Under the pieces are notes generated by a model, which saw only the letters and a list, made by a program, of their open reading frames with translations, did no database searches and was not told the origin of the DNA. DNA of 64,000 nt from Hungateiclostridiaceae bacterium UBA1305 (GTDB taxonomy: Bacteria > Bacillota > Clostridia > Acetivibrionales > DTU013). Location of the stretch: NCBI GenBank assembly GCA_002307275.1, contig DBTX01000081.1, forward strand, positions 1 through 64,000, written 5' to 3'. The translations under genes were made by a program, and so were the position numbers. Shown here in pieces: positions 9,770 through 18,766 of the stretch. Every line of letters begins with the position of its first letter. The first letter of the stretch is position 1.

Positions 9770-10449
9770 ACAGCAACACCCCCAAGCTCGGTTACCATTC
9801 CGTCCTCGACACTGAAGACACGGTCCGCAAACGACGCATAATTCTGGTTGTGGGTGATCATGATCAATGTCTGGTTGTACCGCTCCACGGACAGCCTCAT
9901 CAGATTGATGACTTCCCTGCTGTTTTTGCTGTCGAGGTTTCCAGTCGGTTCATCAGCAAGCACAATCGCAGGTCTTGCCGCCAGCGCCCTGCCGATTGCC
10001 ACACGCTGCTGCTGACCGCCCGAAAGCTGGCTTGGAAGGTGCTGCCTTCTGTCCGATAGTCCAAGCACCTTGAGCAGTTCATCAATATATTCCCCGTCCG
10101 GTTTCTTATAATCCAGAAGAATCGGCAGGATGATGTTTTCCTCGACGTTCAGCTCCGGCACGAGATTGTATGCCTGAAAGATGAAGCCTATATTGCGCCT
10201 GCGAAATATGGACAGCTCCTTTTCCTTCATCGTAAAAAGCGCTCTGCCATCTATGCTTACCTTGCCCGAAGAAGGCAGATCCAATGCGCCGAGAAGGTTC
10301 AGAAGCGTACTTTTCCCTGAGCCTGAAGGTCCGACGACCGATATGAATTCACCTTTATTGATAGAGAATGAAACATCCTTCAATGCTTCAACCCTTGTAC
10401 TACCCTCACCATAATTCTTTGATAAATTGACCGCTTTTAAAATTTCCAC
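9766..10449 (-). CDS. ABC transporter ATP-binding protein (MacB/LolD type)
   Basis: This 227-residue ATPase has Walker [10 protein letters not shown], signature LSGGQQQR, Walker B with DEPTGNLDS and the switch histidine in MITHNQNY. It is the partner of the FtsX-type permease that overlaps its end. The upstream kinase is separated by 165 bp, so the ABC pair may have its own promoter, probably controlled by the neighbouring response regulator. Confidence 0.93.
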   Translation of the reverse strand: MEILKAVNLSKNYGEGSTRVEALKDVSFSINKGEFISVVGPSGSGKSTLLNLLGALDLPSSGKVSIDGRALFTMKEKELSIFRRRNIGFIFQAYNLVPELNVEENIILPILLDYKKPDGEYIDELLKVLGLSDRRQHLPSQLSGGQQQRVAIGRALAARPAIVLADEPTGNLDSKNSREVINLMRLSVERYNQTLIMITHNQNYASFADRVFSVEDGMVTELGGVAV

Positions 10450-10614
10450 AATTCTACCTCACTCCGCTCTGTTTTTGTTCCGCATGTGTTATCGGTTCCT
10501 GCTGTTGCCTGCCATGCCATAGTCTCATACAATAATTTGAAGAGTTCAATATGGCGCCACATCCGGTACAATAACAGAATAGCGCTGAATTCTTACTCTT
10601 TTATGAATCCTGTC

Positions 10615-11862
10615 TTACAGATTTGTAAGTATTGGAAGGTGAATCGTGAATGCAGTCCCTTTTCCCGGAGCGCTTTCAACAGTAATATAGCCGTCATGCA
10701 GCTCAATGACCGACTTCGAAAGTGTGAGTCCTATGCCTGTACCCTGTTTGTTCTGCGAATGGCGGCTCCGGTAGAACCTTTTAAAAATATTGTTTATATC
10801 ATCCGGGTATATCCCTTCTCCATTGTCACGGAAAATTACCTTCACCATCAGTGGGCCCGCCTCTATCTCCGCCTCTATCCGGCAGCCCTCTCCGGTATGC
10901 TCCACTGCATTTTTGAGCAGGTTGCTGAATGCCTCCAGCATCCACTCACGGTCGCACAGATAATGAACGCTGCTTTCCGCAATAATCTCGAAATGCTTCT
11001 TTTCTAAAGCCATTCTGGTTCCAAGGCTTCCGGCTGCTTCTTCCACTATCCCGTTTATTGAATGCTCCGCCTTGTTAAGTTCAATGATTCCCGCGTCAAG
11101 CTTCGCCAGCTTCAGGAGATTCGCAGTCAATCCTCCCATGCGCTCCAGTTCGTTTTCGCTTTTATACAGAAATCCTGTTACAACTTCATTATCAACCTTT
11201 TCTTCTTTCATTATTTCCATATACATTCCTAAAGCAGTCAGCGGAGTTCTCAGTTGGTGTGAAATATTGGCGATGATGTCTTTCAGGAATATTCGGCTTT
11301 GTACTTCTTTCTCTATATGTGTATTCAAGGATGTTACCAGTTGATTAATAGAAGCCGCAAATTTGGACAAGCTGCCCTCTTCATGTTCCTCAAGCCTTAT
11401 TGCGGTGTCCCCTTTCATGATCTTTTGTATACCCGTATTATAGCTTTCGATTTTTTTATCCTGTCCGGAAACATACAAATAAACGCACAACAGGATGCCC
11501 GGTATCAGCAGGCAGGAAAGTATTATGAAACCAATCCTGCCGTTCACCCTGGCTGCATCGGCTTCAGGGATTAAACGAATATCAATTGTCCCCTTGTATC
11601 CACTTTGCTCAAGCAGTTCTCTGCCTCGTTCCGCAGCCGCCCCCGATACTTTTGCATGAAAGGCGGCCTGAATTTCATCAGCCAGCTCCGGATTGCCTTC
11701 AAGCAGTGCTCCTGCCAGGCCGTAATCGTTCTGCAGCGTTAAGTTCTTGTACAATTGTGCATTATAATTAACTATCATCTGACTTGCGAAAGCTGCTGCA
11801 ACTAAAATCAAAACCAGCATTGTGAACAGCCTTCGAATACTTCTGTCAACAAAGAGATTCAT
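10615..11862 (-). CDS. Sensor histidine kinase
   Basis: This 415-residue membrane kinase has one membrane segment at residues 10-30 and another near 110-130, with a short outer region of about 80 residues between them. A HAMP-like linker follows. The phosphoacceptor site is NISHQLRTPLTAL, then the N box NLLKNAVEHTGEG, G1 DNGEGI and a G2 region GTGIGLTLSK. It should phosphorylate the response regulator encoded just upstream (26 bp). AAGGAG precedes the ATG. The sensed signal is unknown; the ABC genes downstream suggest cell-envelope stress. Confidence 0.92.
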   Translation of the reverse strand: MNLFVDRSIRRLFTMLVLILVAAAFASQMIVNYNAQLYKNLTLQNDYGLAGALLEGNPELADEIQAAFHAKVSGAAAERGRELLEQSGYKGTIDIRLIPEADAARVNGRIGFIILSCLLIPGILLCVYLYVSGQDKKIESYNTGIQKIMKGDTAIRLEEHEEGSLSKFAASINQLVTSLNTHIEKEVQSRIFLKDIIANISHQLRTPLTALGMYMEIMKEEKVDNEVVTGFLYKSENELERMGGLTANLLKLAKLDAGIIELNKAEHSINGIVEEAAGSLGTRMALEKKHFEIIAESSVHYLCDREWMLEAFSNLLKNAVEHTGEGCRIEAEIEAGPLMVKVIFRDNGEGIYPDDINNIFKRFYRSRHSQNKQGTGIGLTLSKSVIELHDGYITVESAPGKGTAFTIHLPILTNL

Positions 11863-11888
11863 AAATACTCCTTATCGCTTCCTGTTTT

Positions 11889-12572
11889 TCACATGAGGTT
11901 CCATCTATACCCCATACCGCGGACCGTTGTCAGGAAAGCCGGCTGTTTCGGAGTATCCTCGATTTTGTCCCGCAGCCTGCTTATGTAGACGGCTAAAGTA
12001 TTGTCATCTATAAAATTCTCATTACAGTCCCAAAGTCTCCGCATGATCTGATCCCTGGAAAGTACAGCCCTCGGGTTTTGCATAAAGAGGCAGAGCAGCC
12101 TGTACTCAACGGATGTCAATTCCAGATCGGTTCCGCTTTTAATAACCCTTCCTTCAAGAAGCTTTACTTTTATCCCGTTTGAGTTCAATTCCGACACCTG
12201 TTCACTAACAGTACCGGAACGCCTTAATGCCGCATTTATCCTTGAAAGGAGTTCATTCAGCTTGAAGGGCTTTGTAATGTAGTCGTCGCCGCCGATATCA
12301 AGTCCCATGACGATATTAACCTCCTCATCGGAAGCAGTCAGGAAAATGACAGGAATGCCGGAGCTTTCACGAATGATTTTACAGACATCAAAGCCGCTGC
12401 CGTCGGGAAGCATCAGATCAAGAACGGCCAGTTGAAACAGATCCGGAGCGAAATTTTCCTTCGCCTCCTTTACGGTACGTGAAACCGTTACATCATAGCC
12501 ATTCTTTGTCAGAGAAAACTTCAAACCTTCAATCAGACTCAAATCATCTTCAAGAAGTAAAATCTTTTTCAT
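11889..12572 (-). CDS. OmpR-family response regulator
   Basis: This 227-residue regulator has an N-terminal receiver domain (acidic pair near ILLLEDD, phosphoacceptor Asp in LAVLDLMLPDG, Lys in YITKPF) and a C-terminal winged helix ending TTVRGMGYRWNLM. It is first in the cluster with the kinase and the ABC pair, which are its likely targets. Confidence 0.93.
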   Translation of the reverse strand: MKKILLLEDDLSLIEGLKFSLTKNGYDVTVSRTVKEAKENFAPDLFQLAVLDLMLPDGSGFDVCKIIRESSGIPVIFLTASDEEVNIVMGLDIGGDDYITKPFKLNELLSRINAALRRSGTVSEQVSELNSNGIKVKLLEGRVIKSGTDLELTSVEYRLLCLFMQNPRAVLSRDQIMRRLWDCNENFIDDNTLAVYISRLRDKIEDTPKQPAFLTTVRGMGYRWNLM

Positions 12573-12659
12573 TTAAGCCCCCTATTTGAATGATATATTT
12601 GGGTATATCACAATTTTAAGCTTTCAGCAACCGTATTAATCGTTGATTCCCGTGTTTAT

Positions 12660-12805
12660 CCCCTCATTGCTTCAGGCAGCTTGACCGGTTTGATGATCGG
12701 AACCGTAAGGATTGCTGTAATGGCAAACTCAGACGGCAGGTATGTGCCATTATTGAGTATCATGCTGCTCCCAGTATTCCAATGGCCACAGGGTAATCAA
12801 AAAAT
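12660..12805 (-). pseudogene. Possible remnant of a membrane transporter gene
   Basis: On the minus strand the region reads as a hydrophobic tail (PVAIGILGA, then after one frameshift ILNNGTYLPSEFAIT and VPIIKPVKLPEA) ending in a stop. The composition looks like the C-terminus of a membrane protein, but I do not recognise the family. The region also serves as the divergent promoter space between the regulator and arginase. Confidence 0.25.
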
Positions 12806-12833
12806 TGTAAATACCGCAGCTTTTGTTTATAAT
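12805..12833 (+). promoter_or_regulatory. Sigma-A promoter of the arginase gene
   Basis: TTGTAA and TATAAT are separated by exactly 17 bp, 22 bp before the start codon. Confidence 0.65.
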
Positions 12834-12855
12834 AGGAGCATAGGGAGAGATGCTC

Positions 12856-13767
12856 ATGAATGTTGATGTGATTGGAGTGCCGGTTGATTTGGGAGCTGAC
12901 AGGAGAGGCGTAGATATGGGTCCCAGCGCAATACGTTATTCAGGGCTCATGCAGGCGATAAGGAAAATGAATATCAACTACAGGGACTTGGGAAATATTA
13001 ATGTACCGGTGCCGGAATGCCACAGTGATATTCCTGTCACCTCTGCCAAACCCAAATATGTACGTGAAATCAGAAATGTTAATAAAACGCTCTCCGGCAT
13101 GGTGGCTGCCAGCTTAAAAGAGGGCAACATGCCGCTGGTTCTTGGAGGTGATCACAGTATAGCAGCAGGAACGCTGCTTGGAGTCCAGAGTGTATATAAA
13201 AATGTGGGCATTATATGGATGGATGCCCATGGAGATTTTAATACCGAGAAGACTACCTTGTCCGGAAACCTTCATGGCATGTCTCTGGCTGCGGCAGCCG
13301 GTATGGGCATGCTTGAAATGACAAGCTTCAAACCTGACACAGTACAATATATCGACCCGGAAAAGATTGTTATCATAGGCGCCAGATCGCTGGATGATGA
13401 AGAGGCGCAGCTCCTGAAAAAATCCGGCGTTACTGTTTTTACAATGGAAGATATAGACATGTATGGGCTCAGGAAGATCATGAACAGAGCCTTTGATATT
13501 GTAGAAAACGGAACGGAAGGCTTTCATTTAAGCTTCGACATGGATGTAGTGACACCTACGGATGCTCCCGGGGTCGGAACTGCTGTAAAAGGGGGCCTGA
13601 CCTACAGGGAAGCACATCTTGCAGCAGAAATGCTGTCTTTGCGGCCTAAACTATTGTCTCTGGAATTTGTTGAATTGAATCCGATCCTTGATCATGCCAA
13701 TATAACAGGCGAATTGGCCGTTTCTCTGATATGTTCGGTTTTGGGGAAGAAGATTTACAATTTATAG
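12856..13767 (+). CDS. rocF: Arginase (ureohydrolase family)
   Basis: This 303-residue ureohydrolase has the binuclear manganese ligands in GGDHS, DAHGDFN and SFDMDVVTP. The family hydrolyses arginine to ornithine and urea, or agmatine or formiminoglutamate. The N-terminus VDVIGVPVDLGADRRGVDMGPSAIR and the length fit arginase best. Two ATGs compete: the one at 12850 touches the GGGAGAG ribosome site, so 12856 is preferred. It stands alone with its own promoter, and no ornithine or urease genes are adjacent. Confidence 0.82.
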   Translation: MNVDVIGVPVDLGADRRGVDMGPSAIRYSGLMQAIRKMNINYRDLGNINVPVPECHSDIPVTSAKPKYVREIRNVNKTLSGMVAASLKEGNMPLVLGGDHSIAAGTLLGVQSVYKNVGIIWMDAHGDFNTEKTTLSGNLHGMSLAAAAGMGMLEMTSFKPDTVQYIDPEKIVIIGARSLDDEEAQLLKKSGVTVFTMEDIDMYGLRKIMNRAFDIVENGTEGFHLSFDMDVVTPTDAPGVGTAVKGGLTYREAHLAAEMLSLRPKLLSLEFVELNPILDHANITGELAVSLICSVLGKKIYNL

Positions 13768-13969
13768 ATCCAAGGATAATAAAAGTCATAAAGACAAATA
13801 AATATTATAGCTGGTTGTTTGCATAAGAACATTGGTAAGCATTTTTTTGTGTACTTATTTACTGCTTGTAAATGTATTGAATAAGCGATACAATTATAAC
13901 CAGGTAATAATATCAGGTTATATAAACGATAATGGTGATAATAAATCTGGGGTTGATTGGGAGACGGTT

Positions 13970-15805
13970 ATGAATAAGGGGATCAGTATATCTAATATGA
14001 ACGGAAGAAGAGTTGTTAGAGGACTAGGATACTATGAACCCGGAAAGATTACGGATCTCAGGGAATTGGTGAAGGGCAGCGCAAGCAGATATAAGGATGC
14101 GCCGGCTTTTAAGTTTAAAGACAGGGAAGGGAAAATCACCGGAAAAACATATGCTGAGTTCGACAGGGATATCGACTGTCTCGGCACTGCATTACTGTCC
14201 ATGGGACTAAAGGGTGCGAGAATATCTGTTATTGGTGAAAACAGGTATGAGTGGTGTGCATGTTATTTTTCGATTATAAACGGAACAGGAGTGGCAGTAC
14301 CTCTTGACAAGAATCTGCCACGGAATGAAGTGGAAAACCTTTTGGTAAGAGGCGGTGTCGAGGTCGTTTTTTATACGGCTGCTTTTGAGCAGATCATGAA
14401 AGATATTTCAAAAACAAATGACAGAATAAAATATTATATAAGCATGGAAAATGCTGTGGGGACAAATTGCCAGGGCCCCAGATTTCAAGCTCTTCCGGAT
14501 TTGATCGAAAAGGGAAGAGCTTTAGTGGAGCGCGGTGACAGATCTTTTATTGATGCAGTCATCGATAAGGATCAAATGTCCATCCTGCTTTTTACATCAG
14601 GGACAACAAGCATATCAAAAGGGGTCATGCTGTCGCATTCGAATATTGCGGCAAATGTAACCAGCATGACAACAATCATTCATGCAGGACCGGGTGATGT
14701 GCATCTTTCGCTGCTTCCCCTGCATCATACCTTCGAAAATTCCGTCGGCTTGATGTTTATGGTACACTGCGGTGTTTGTATCGCCTACTGCGAAGGAGTA
14801 AGGTTCATTCAGCAAAACCTTCGCGAATACAAAGTTACGATCCTTGTTGCGGTTCCTGCCATATTGGAGGCTATGTATAAAAAATTAAAGGATGGGATTC
14901 AAAAGTCGGGCAAGGCAAAAATGATCCGTATTCTGACGAAGGTTTCCGATGTATTGCGATTTGTTGGGATTGATTTGAGGAGATTGATATTCAAAAGTGT
15001 ATTTGACAAGCTGGGACCGGGTTTGAGACTTGCCGCGTGCGGAGCTGCGCCTCTGAATCCGGCAGTGGTCATCGGGTTTGAGAAAATGGGACTCATCCTG
15101 GTCCAGGGCTTTGGTCTTACTGAGACTTCACCGTTAATAACTGCCACAAACGATTTTGAACATGCACCCGGTACGGTTGGCTATCCTTTGGCTGGAATCG
15201 AGGTGGCAATTGACGCTCCTGATGAGAATGGAATGGGTGAAATTATTGCGCGCGGCGAAAATGTAATGCTTGGGTACTTTGAGGATCCCGAGGCTACGGC
15301 GGAGGTCATTGATTCCGAAGGCTGGTTCAGGACCGGGGATCTGGGGACGATAGATGAGCAGGGCTTGCTCAGGATAACCGGACGAATAAAGTCAATGATC
15401 GTATTTACGAACGGTAAAAAAGCTTTTCCAGAGGAATATGAAGTACTGCTCAATAATATTCCGGGTATCAGGGATTCTTTTGTATGGGGAAACAAAGCGC
15501 CGGATGGTGACATACAGGTATGTGTGAAGCTGGTCCTCGACAAAGAGAAACTTGCAGAAGGGAAGGAAAATCTGCCATCTGAAAAAGAGCTGGCTGCTGT
15601 ATTCGATGCAGCTATCAGGGAAATAAACAAAACACTCCCTCAATATAAAATTATCCGGTATTTCGTCATGACATATGAGGAACTTGTAAAAACCACAAAA
15701 TTCACAATCAAGAGGTCGATTGAGTATGAGAAGGTCAAATTGGTACTGGATAAGTCAGAAGTTGAAATGAGGAAGGCTTCAGGCAGGATATTGGAGAATC
15801 TGTAG
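13970..15805 (+). CDS. Long-chain acyl-CoA synthetase (AMP-forming)
   Basis: This 611-residue adenylate-forming enzyme activates a fatty acid to its CoA thioester through an acyl-AMP. The P-loop LLFTSGTTSISKGVMLSH, the GLTETSP motif, and WFRTGDLG followed by ITGRIKSMIVFTNGKK (with the hinge) are all visible. GGGAGACGG before the ATG at 13970 supports that start, although the frame remains open back to 13832. It lies between arginase and a helicase without an operon partner. Its 3' end runs into short tandem repeats. The chain-length preference is inferred only from overall resemblance. Confidence 0.88.
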   Translation: MNKGISISNMNGRRVVRGLGYYEPGKITDLRELVKGSASRYKDAPAFKFKDREGKITGKTYAEFDRDIDCLGTALLSMGLKGARISVIGENRYEWCACYFSIINGTGVAVPLDKNLPRNEVENLLVRGGVEVVFYTAAFEQIMKDISKTNDRIKYYISMENAVGTNCQGPRFQALPDLIEKGRALVERGDRSFIDAVIDKDQMSILLFTSGTTSISKGVMLSHSNIAANVTSMTTIIHAGPGDVHLSLLPLHHTFENSVGLMFMVHCGVCIAYCEGVRFIQQNLREYKVTILVAVPAILEAMYKKLKDGIQKSGKAKMIRILTKVSDVLRFVGIDLRRLIFKSVFDKLGPGLRLAACGAAPLNPAVVIGFEKMGLILVQGFGLTETSPLITATNDFEHAPGTVGYPLAGIEVAIDAPDENGMGEIIARGENVMLGYFEDPEATAEVIDSEGWFRTGDLGTIDEQGLLRITGRIKSMIVFTNGKKAFPEEYEVLLNNIPGIRDSFVWGNKAPDGDIQVCVKLVLDKEKLAEGKENLPSEKELAAVFDAAIREINKTLPQYKIIRYFVMTYEELVKTTKFTIKRSIEYEKVKLVLDKSEVEMRKASGRILENL

Positions 15806-15856
15806 AATCTGTAGAATCTGGAGAATCTGTAGAAGCGGACTGCAGAAGCGGACTGC
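15795..15856 (+). repeat. Short tandem repeats over the synthetase stop codon
   Basis: There are four 9-base units AGAATCTGT (the third ends in G) followed by two 13-base units AGAAGCGGACTGC. The stop codon falls in the first unit, and repeat slippage here does not alter the upstream protein. Confidence 0.85.
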
Positions 15857-15955
15857 AGAAAAGCAGAAAAGGCATAGGGTTGACTTATTAAGGTATTTGC
15901 CTTAAAATAAGATATGAAACTGACTAGCGGTTATAAATAGAGAGATTTATGAATG

Positions 15956-15988
15956 GGGCATATCAGTATTTGAGATATGTCCTTTATT
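15956..15988 (+). terminator. Intrinsic terminator
   Basis: GGGCATATC pairs with GATATGTCC (one G-U pair) over a 9-base loop and runs into TTTATTT. It lies 150 bp after the synthetase stop and leads directly into element copy B. Confidence 0.65.
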
Positions 15989-16073
15989 TAGGCCATTTGT
16001 GTAACAAATATGGCCAAATAGTGATTTCATCTAGAAATCACATCGAGAGGGGCTCGATGCCCCTGAGATTTTC
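15983..16073 (+). repeat. Two-copy structured intergenic element, copy B
   Basis: It shares its first 17 bases with copy A at 6145. Three hairpins follow: GGCCAT..TTG/CAAATATGGCC, a perfect GTGATTTC/GAAATCAC absent from copy A, and a perfect CATCGAG/CTCGATG. The last competes with a GGGG/CCCC pairing. The final ATTTTC matches the ATTT tail of copy A. It precedes the helicase gene by 50 bp. Confidence 0.6.
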
Positions 16074-16122
16074 AATTGATATGTGACCGAAATAATAACA
16101 ACCAGTTTAGAGGAGAGATATA

Positions 16123-17283
16123 GTGAATTTCGAAGATTTAAAAATTTGCGCACCAATACTTAAGGCAATTAAAGAAGAGGGCTACGATATACCTACACCG
16201 ATCCAGCAGCAGGCCATACCTGTTATACTGGAGGGCAGGGACCTTGTGGGATGCGCGCAGACAGGAACGGGAAAGACGGCTGCATTTGCCATGCCGATAT
16301 TACAAATGCTTTATCAGCAGAACAAGCAGCTTTTGGCATACAAAGCGCCAAGACGGATCAAGACTTTGATCCTGACCCCGACAAGGGAGCTTGCAGTACA
16401 GATAGGGGATAGTTTGAGTGCGTATGGGAGACATACAGGTATAAAACATGCGATCATTTATGGTGGAGTATCACAGCTGCCTCAGACAAAGGCATTGAAA
16501 AACGGGGTGGAAATACTTGTTGCGACGCCTGGAAGGCTTCTGGACCTCATGAGTCAGGGCTTTATCAATTTAAACGATATCCAGTTCTTTGTATTGGATG
16601 AAGCGGACCGCATGCTGGATATGGGCTTTTCACACGATGTGAAGAAGATTATCGGCAAGCTTCCGGAAAAGAGGCAGACTCTGCTGTTCTCCGCCACGAT
16701 GCCAGGCGAGATAACCAGGCTGGTGGATTCTATTCTGACAAATCCGGTAAAGGTAGCGGTGACCCCTGTATCCTCGCCTGTGGATGCAATTGAGCAGCAT
16801 GTTTATTTTGTTGAAAAAAAGGATAAGAAGAATCTCCTTTCGCATATTCTGAAAGATAAGTCTGTAGTCTCTGCTCTTGTATTTTCACGTACGAAGCATG
16901 GGGCAGATAAGATAACAAAGGATCTTTTAAAGTCCGGGATCCAGGCGAAGGCCATACACGGCAACAAGTCCCAGACTGCAAGACAGGAAGCCCTGAACAG
17001 TTTCAAGGCCAAACAGACCAGAATCCTGGTAGCTACCGATATTGCGGCAAGAGGTATAGATGTGGAGGAACTGTCACATGTGATCAATTATGACCTGCCC
17101 AATATTCCCGAGACCTATGTGCATCGGATCGGCAGGACTGGAAGAGCAGGTCTTGCTGGTGTGGCACTTTCCTTCTGCGACAGTGAAGAGAAGGATTACC
17201 TGAAGGATATCCAGAAGCTGATATCTAAAAAGATACCTGTTGTAGAGGACCATCCGTATATGCCGGGAGCACATATTCACTGA
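16123..17283 (+). CDS. DEAD-box ATP-dependent RNA helicase (RhlE-like core)
   Basis: The 386-residue product is just the two-domain helicase core. Visible motifs are Q motif [36 protein letters not shown] in [12 protein letters not shown] in LLFSATMPG, and [10 protein letters not shown]. There is no C-terminal RNA-binding extension, unlike CshA or DbpA. Such enzymes unwind short RNA duplexes in ribosome assembly and mRNA decay, often during cold. Translation starts at a GTG with GAGGAGAG upstream. The structured element just before it could act on its mRNA. Confidence 0.92.
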   Translation: MNFEDLKICAPILKAIKEEGYDIPTPIQQQAIPVILEGRDLVGCAQTGTGKTAAFAMPILQMLYQQNKQLLAYKAPRRIKTLILTPTRELAVQIGDSLSAYGRHTGIKHAIIYGGVSQLPQTKALKNGVEILVATPGRLLDLMSQGFINLNDIQFFVLDEADRMLDMGFSHDVKKIIGKLPEKRQTLLFSATMPGEITRLVDSILTNPVKVAVTPVSSPVDAIEQHVYFVEKKDKKNLLSHILKDKSVVSALVFSRTKHGADKITKDLLKSGIQAKAIHGNKSQTARQEALNSFKAKQTRILVATDIAARGIDVEELSHVINYDLPNIPETYVHRIGRTGRAGLAGVALSFCDSEEKDYLKDIQKLISKKIPVVEDHPYMPGAHIH

Positions 17284-17322
17284 ACTCCGTCCATGTGACA
17301 CCCCGGTTGCAGCAAATGTGAG

Positions 17323-17597
17323 GCAGGGGCGGCCATTGGCCGTCCTCCACAGGACACCGGGAAACCATATAACGGATACAGTGCGCACTCCTACAGAGTA
17401 CCTGTTTCCATTTCCAAAAACATTATGTACCATAGAAAATCGTGACAAGGGACAGTCCACTGTCACGATTATAATAGCAATCGTCCTGCCACGCAGGGGC
17501 GGCCATTGGCCGTCCTCCACATGGTACCGGAAAACCATATGACGGACGCGCAATGCGCGCTTCTACAGAGTACCTGTTTCCATTTCCAAAAACGTTA
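17323..17597. repeat. Two ~100-bp direct repeats around a palindrome
   Basis: Positions 17323-17424 and 17493-17597 are near copies. Both start with GCAGGGGCGGCCATTGGCC and end with a stretch containing CTACAGAGTACCTGTTTCC, with differences in the middle. Between them lies a perfect 10-bp inverted repeat AATCGTGACA/TGTCACGATT (17438-17470) whose loop contains GGACAGTCC. I see no coding sequence. The block is more GC-rich than its surroundings and may be a small non-autonomous repeat. Confidence 0.7.
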
Positions 17598-17642
17598 CTG
17601 CATATACTTCAACAAATACAAGACAAGATTTTTAAATAGTAC

Positions 17643-17682
17643 TTGACATAGCTGTGCATGTGTATTAATATGATAGTACACT
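17643..17682 (+). promoter_or_regulatory. Promoter and GntR (YtrA-type) operator
   Basis: TTGACA (17643-17648), a 17-bp spacer and TAATAT (17666-17671) make a strong sigma-A promoter. An inverted repeat GTGTA (17660-17664) / TACAC (17677-17681) with a 12-bp gap brackets the -10. This resembles the YtrA operator (AGTGTA and TACACT half-sites) and suggests that the GntR protein encoded next represses its own operon. Confidence 0.6.
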
Positions 17683-17709
17683 AGTTCAATAGACAGGAGG
17701 TAAACATAT

Positions 17710-18087
17710 GTGATGAAGTTTAATGAGGACTCGCCGATTTACGTGCAAATCATTGAGAAGATTAAGGCGGATATTGTTTCAGGAAAGCTGAAGGGCGGGG
17801 ATAAGCTCCCGTCTGTCAGGGAGATCGCTGAAACCTTCAAGGTAAATCCGAATACAGTACAGCGCGTATATATGGAGCTTGAAAGGGAAGGCGTGGCTTT
17901 TCCGCAGAGGGGGATCGGGACCTTCATAGCGGAGGGGGAAGAGCTTATGGAGAAGTTGAAATCCACCCAGGCGCAAAAATATACGAAAAGATATGTAGGA
18001 GAAATGAAGGAGCTTGGCATGAAAAATAACGAAGTGTTGGACAATGTAAAAAAAGTTTTGGAGGGAAATGAGAATGGTGATTCTTAA
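17710..18087 (+). CDS. GntR-family regulator, YtrA subfamily
   Basis: This 125-residue regulator has a GntR winged helix (residues 10-75: PIYVQIIEKIKADIVSG, then LPSVREIAETFKVNPNTVQRVY) and only a short helical tail instead of a ligand domain. That is the YtrA subfamily, which controls ABC transporter genes, and the next gene is such an ATPase. AGGAGG at 17695-17700 fits the GTG at 17710 slightly better than the ATG at 17713. The likely operator lies over its own promoter. Confidence 0.9.
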   Translation: MMKFNEDSPIYVQIIEKIKADIVSGKLKGGDKLPSVREIAETFKVNPNTVQRVYMELEREGVAFPQRGIGTFIAEGEELMEKLKSTQAQKYTKRYVGEMKELGMKNNEVLDNVKKVLEGNENGDS

Positions 18088-18766
18088 GGCGGATAAAATC
18101 AGTAAGAAATATTTTACAAAACCTGCGCTTACCGATGTGGACATTTCATTGGAACAGGGCAAAATCATTGGATTACTGGGCCCGAACGGAAGCGGGAAAA
18201 CAACCTTCCTGAAGTTGATCACCGGCATGGTAAGACCGTCAGCCGGTAATTTAACGGTAAATGGATTTGAGATCGGTTATAAATCAAAAGAGCTGGTAGC
18301 GTTTTTACCTGATAGTGAATTTTTGTATGATTGGATGACGATAAAAGATGCCAGAGATGTATACGCTAATTTTTTCAGAGACTTTAATGCCAGGCGTTTT
18401 ACAGAACTGCTGGAATTCATGAAACTGACTGAGGATATGAGGGTAAAGAGTCTGTCCAAGGGAATGAAGGAGAAGCTGGTGCTTGCGCTGACGCTTGCAA
18501 GGGATGCGAAGCTGTTCGTGCTTGATGAACCGTTGAACGGTGTTGATCCGGTTGCGCGGGAACTGATTCTGGGAGCCATAATCCGGTGTTTCAATCCGGA
18601 AAGCACTGTTCTTGTAACTAGTCATTTGATCAATGAGATCGAAAGTATTCTTGATGAGGCCTATTTCCTTAAGGAAGGCAGAATAGTACTGCATGGCGGG
18701 GTTGACAATCTTAGAAGTGAAAATCACAAGTCACTTGATGAGCTTTACAGGGAGGTATTCGCATGA
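18074..18766 (+). CDS. ABC transporter ATP-binding protein
   Basis: This 230-residue ATPase has Walker A GPNGSGKTT, a slightly divergent signature LSKGMKEKL, and Walker B FVLDEPLNGVD. It overlaps the GntR gene by 14 bp and the permease gene by 4 bp, so the three genes are one translationally coupled operon. GGAGGG at 18060-18065 selects the ATG at 18074. YtrA-type systems of this kind answer cell-wall antibiotics in relatives; the substrate here is unknown. Confidence 0.9.
   Translation: MVILKADKISKKYFTKPALTDVDISLEQGKIIGLLGPNGSGKTTFLKLITGMVRPSAGNLTVNGFEIGYKSKELVAFLPDSEFLYDWMTIKDARDVYANFFRDFNARRFTELLEFMKLTEDMRVKSLSKGMKEKLVLALTLARDAKLFVLDEPLNGVDPVARELILGAIIRCFNPESTVLVTSHLINEIESILDEAYFLKEGRIVLHGGVDNLRSENHKSLDELYREVFA

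Noticed and set aside
10486..11007. Plus-strand open frame of 173 codons opposite the histidine kinase
   Set aside because: It lies antisense to a clear kinase gene with all motifs and has no ribosome site or recognisable sequence.
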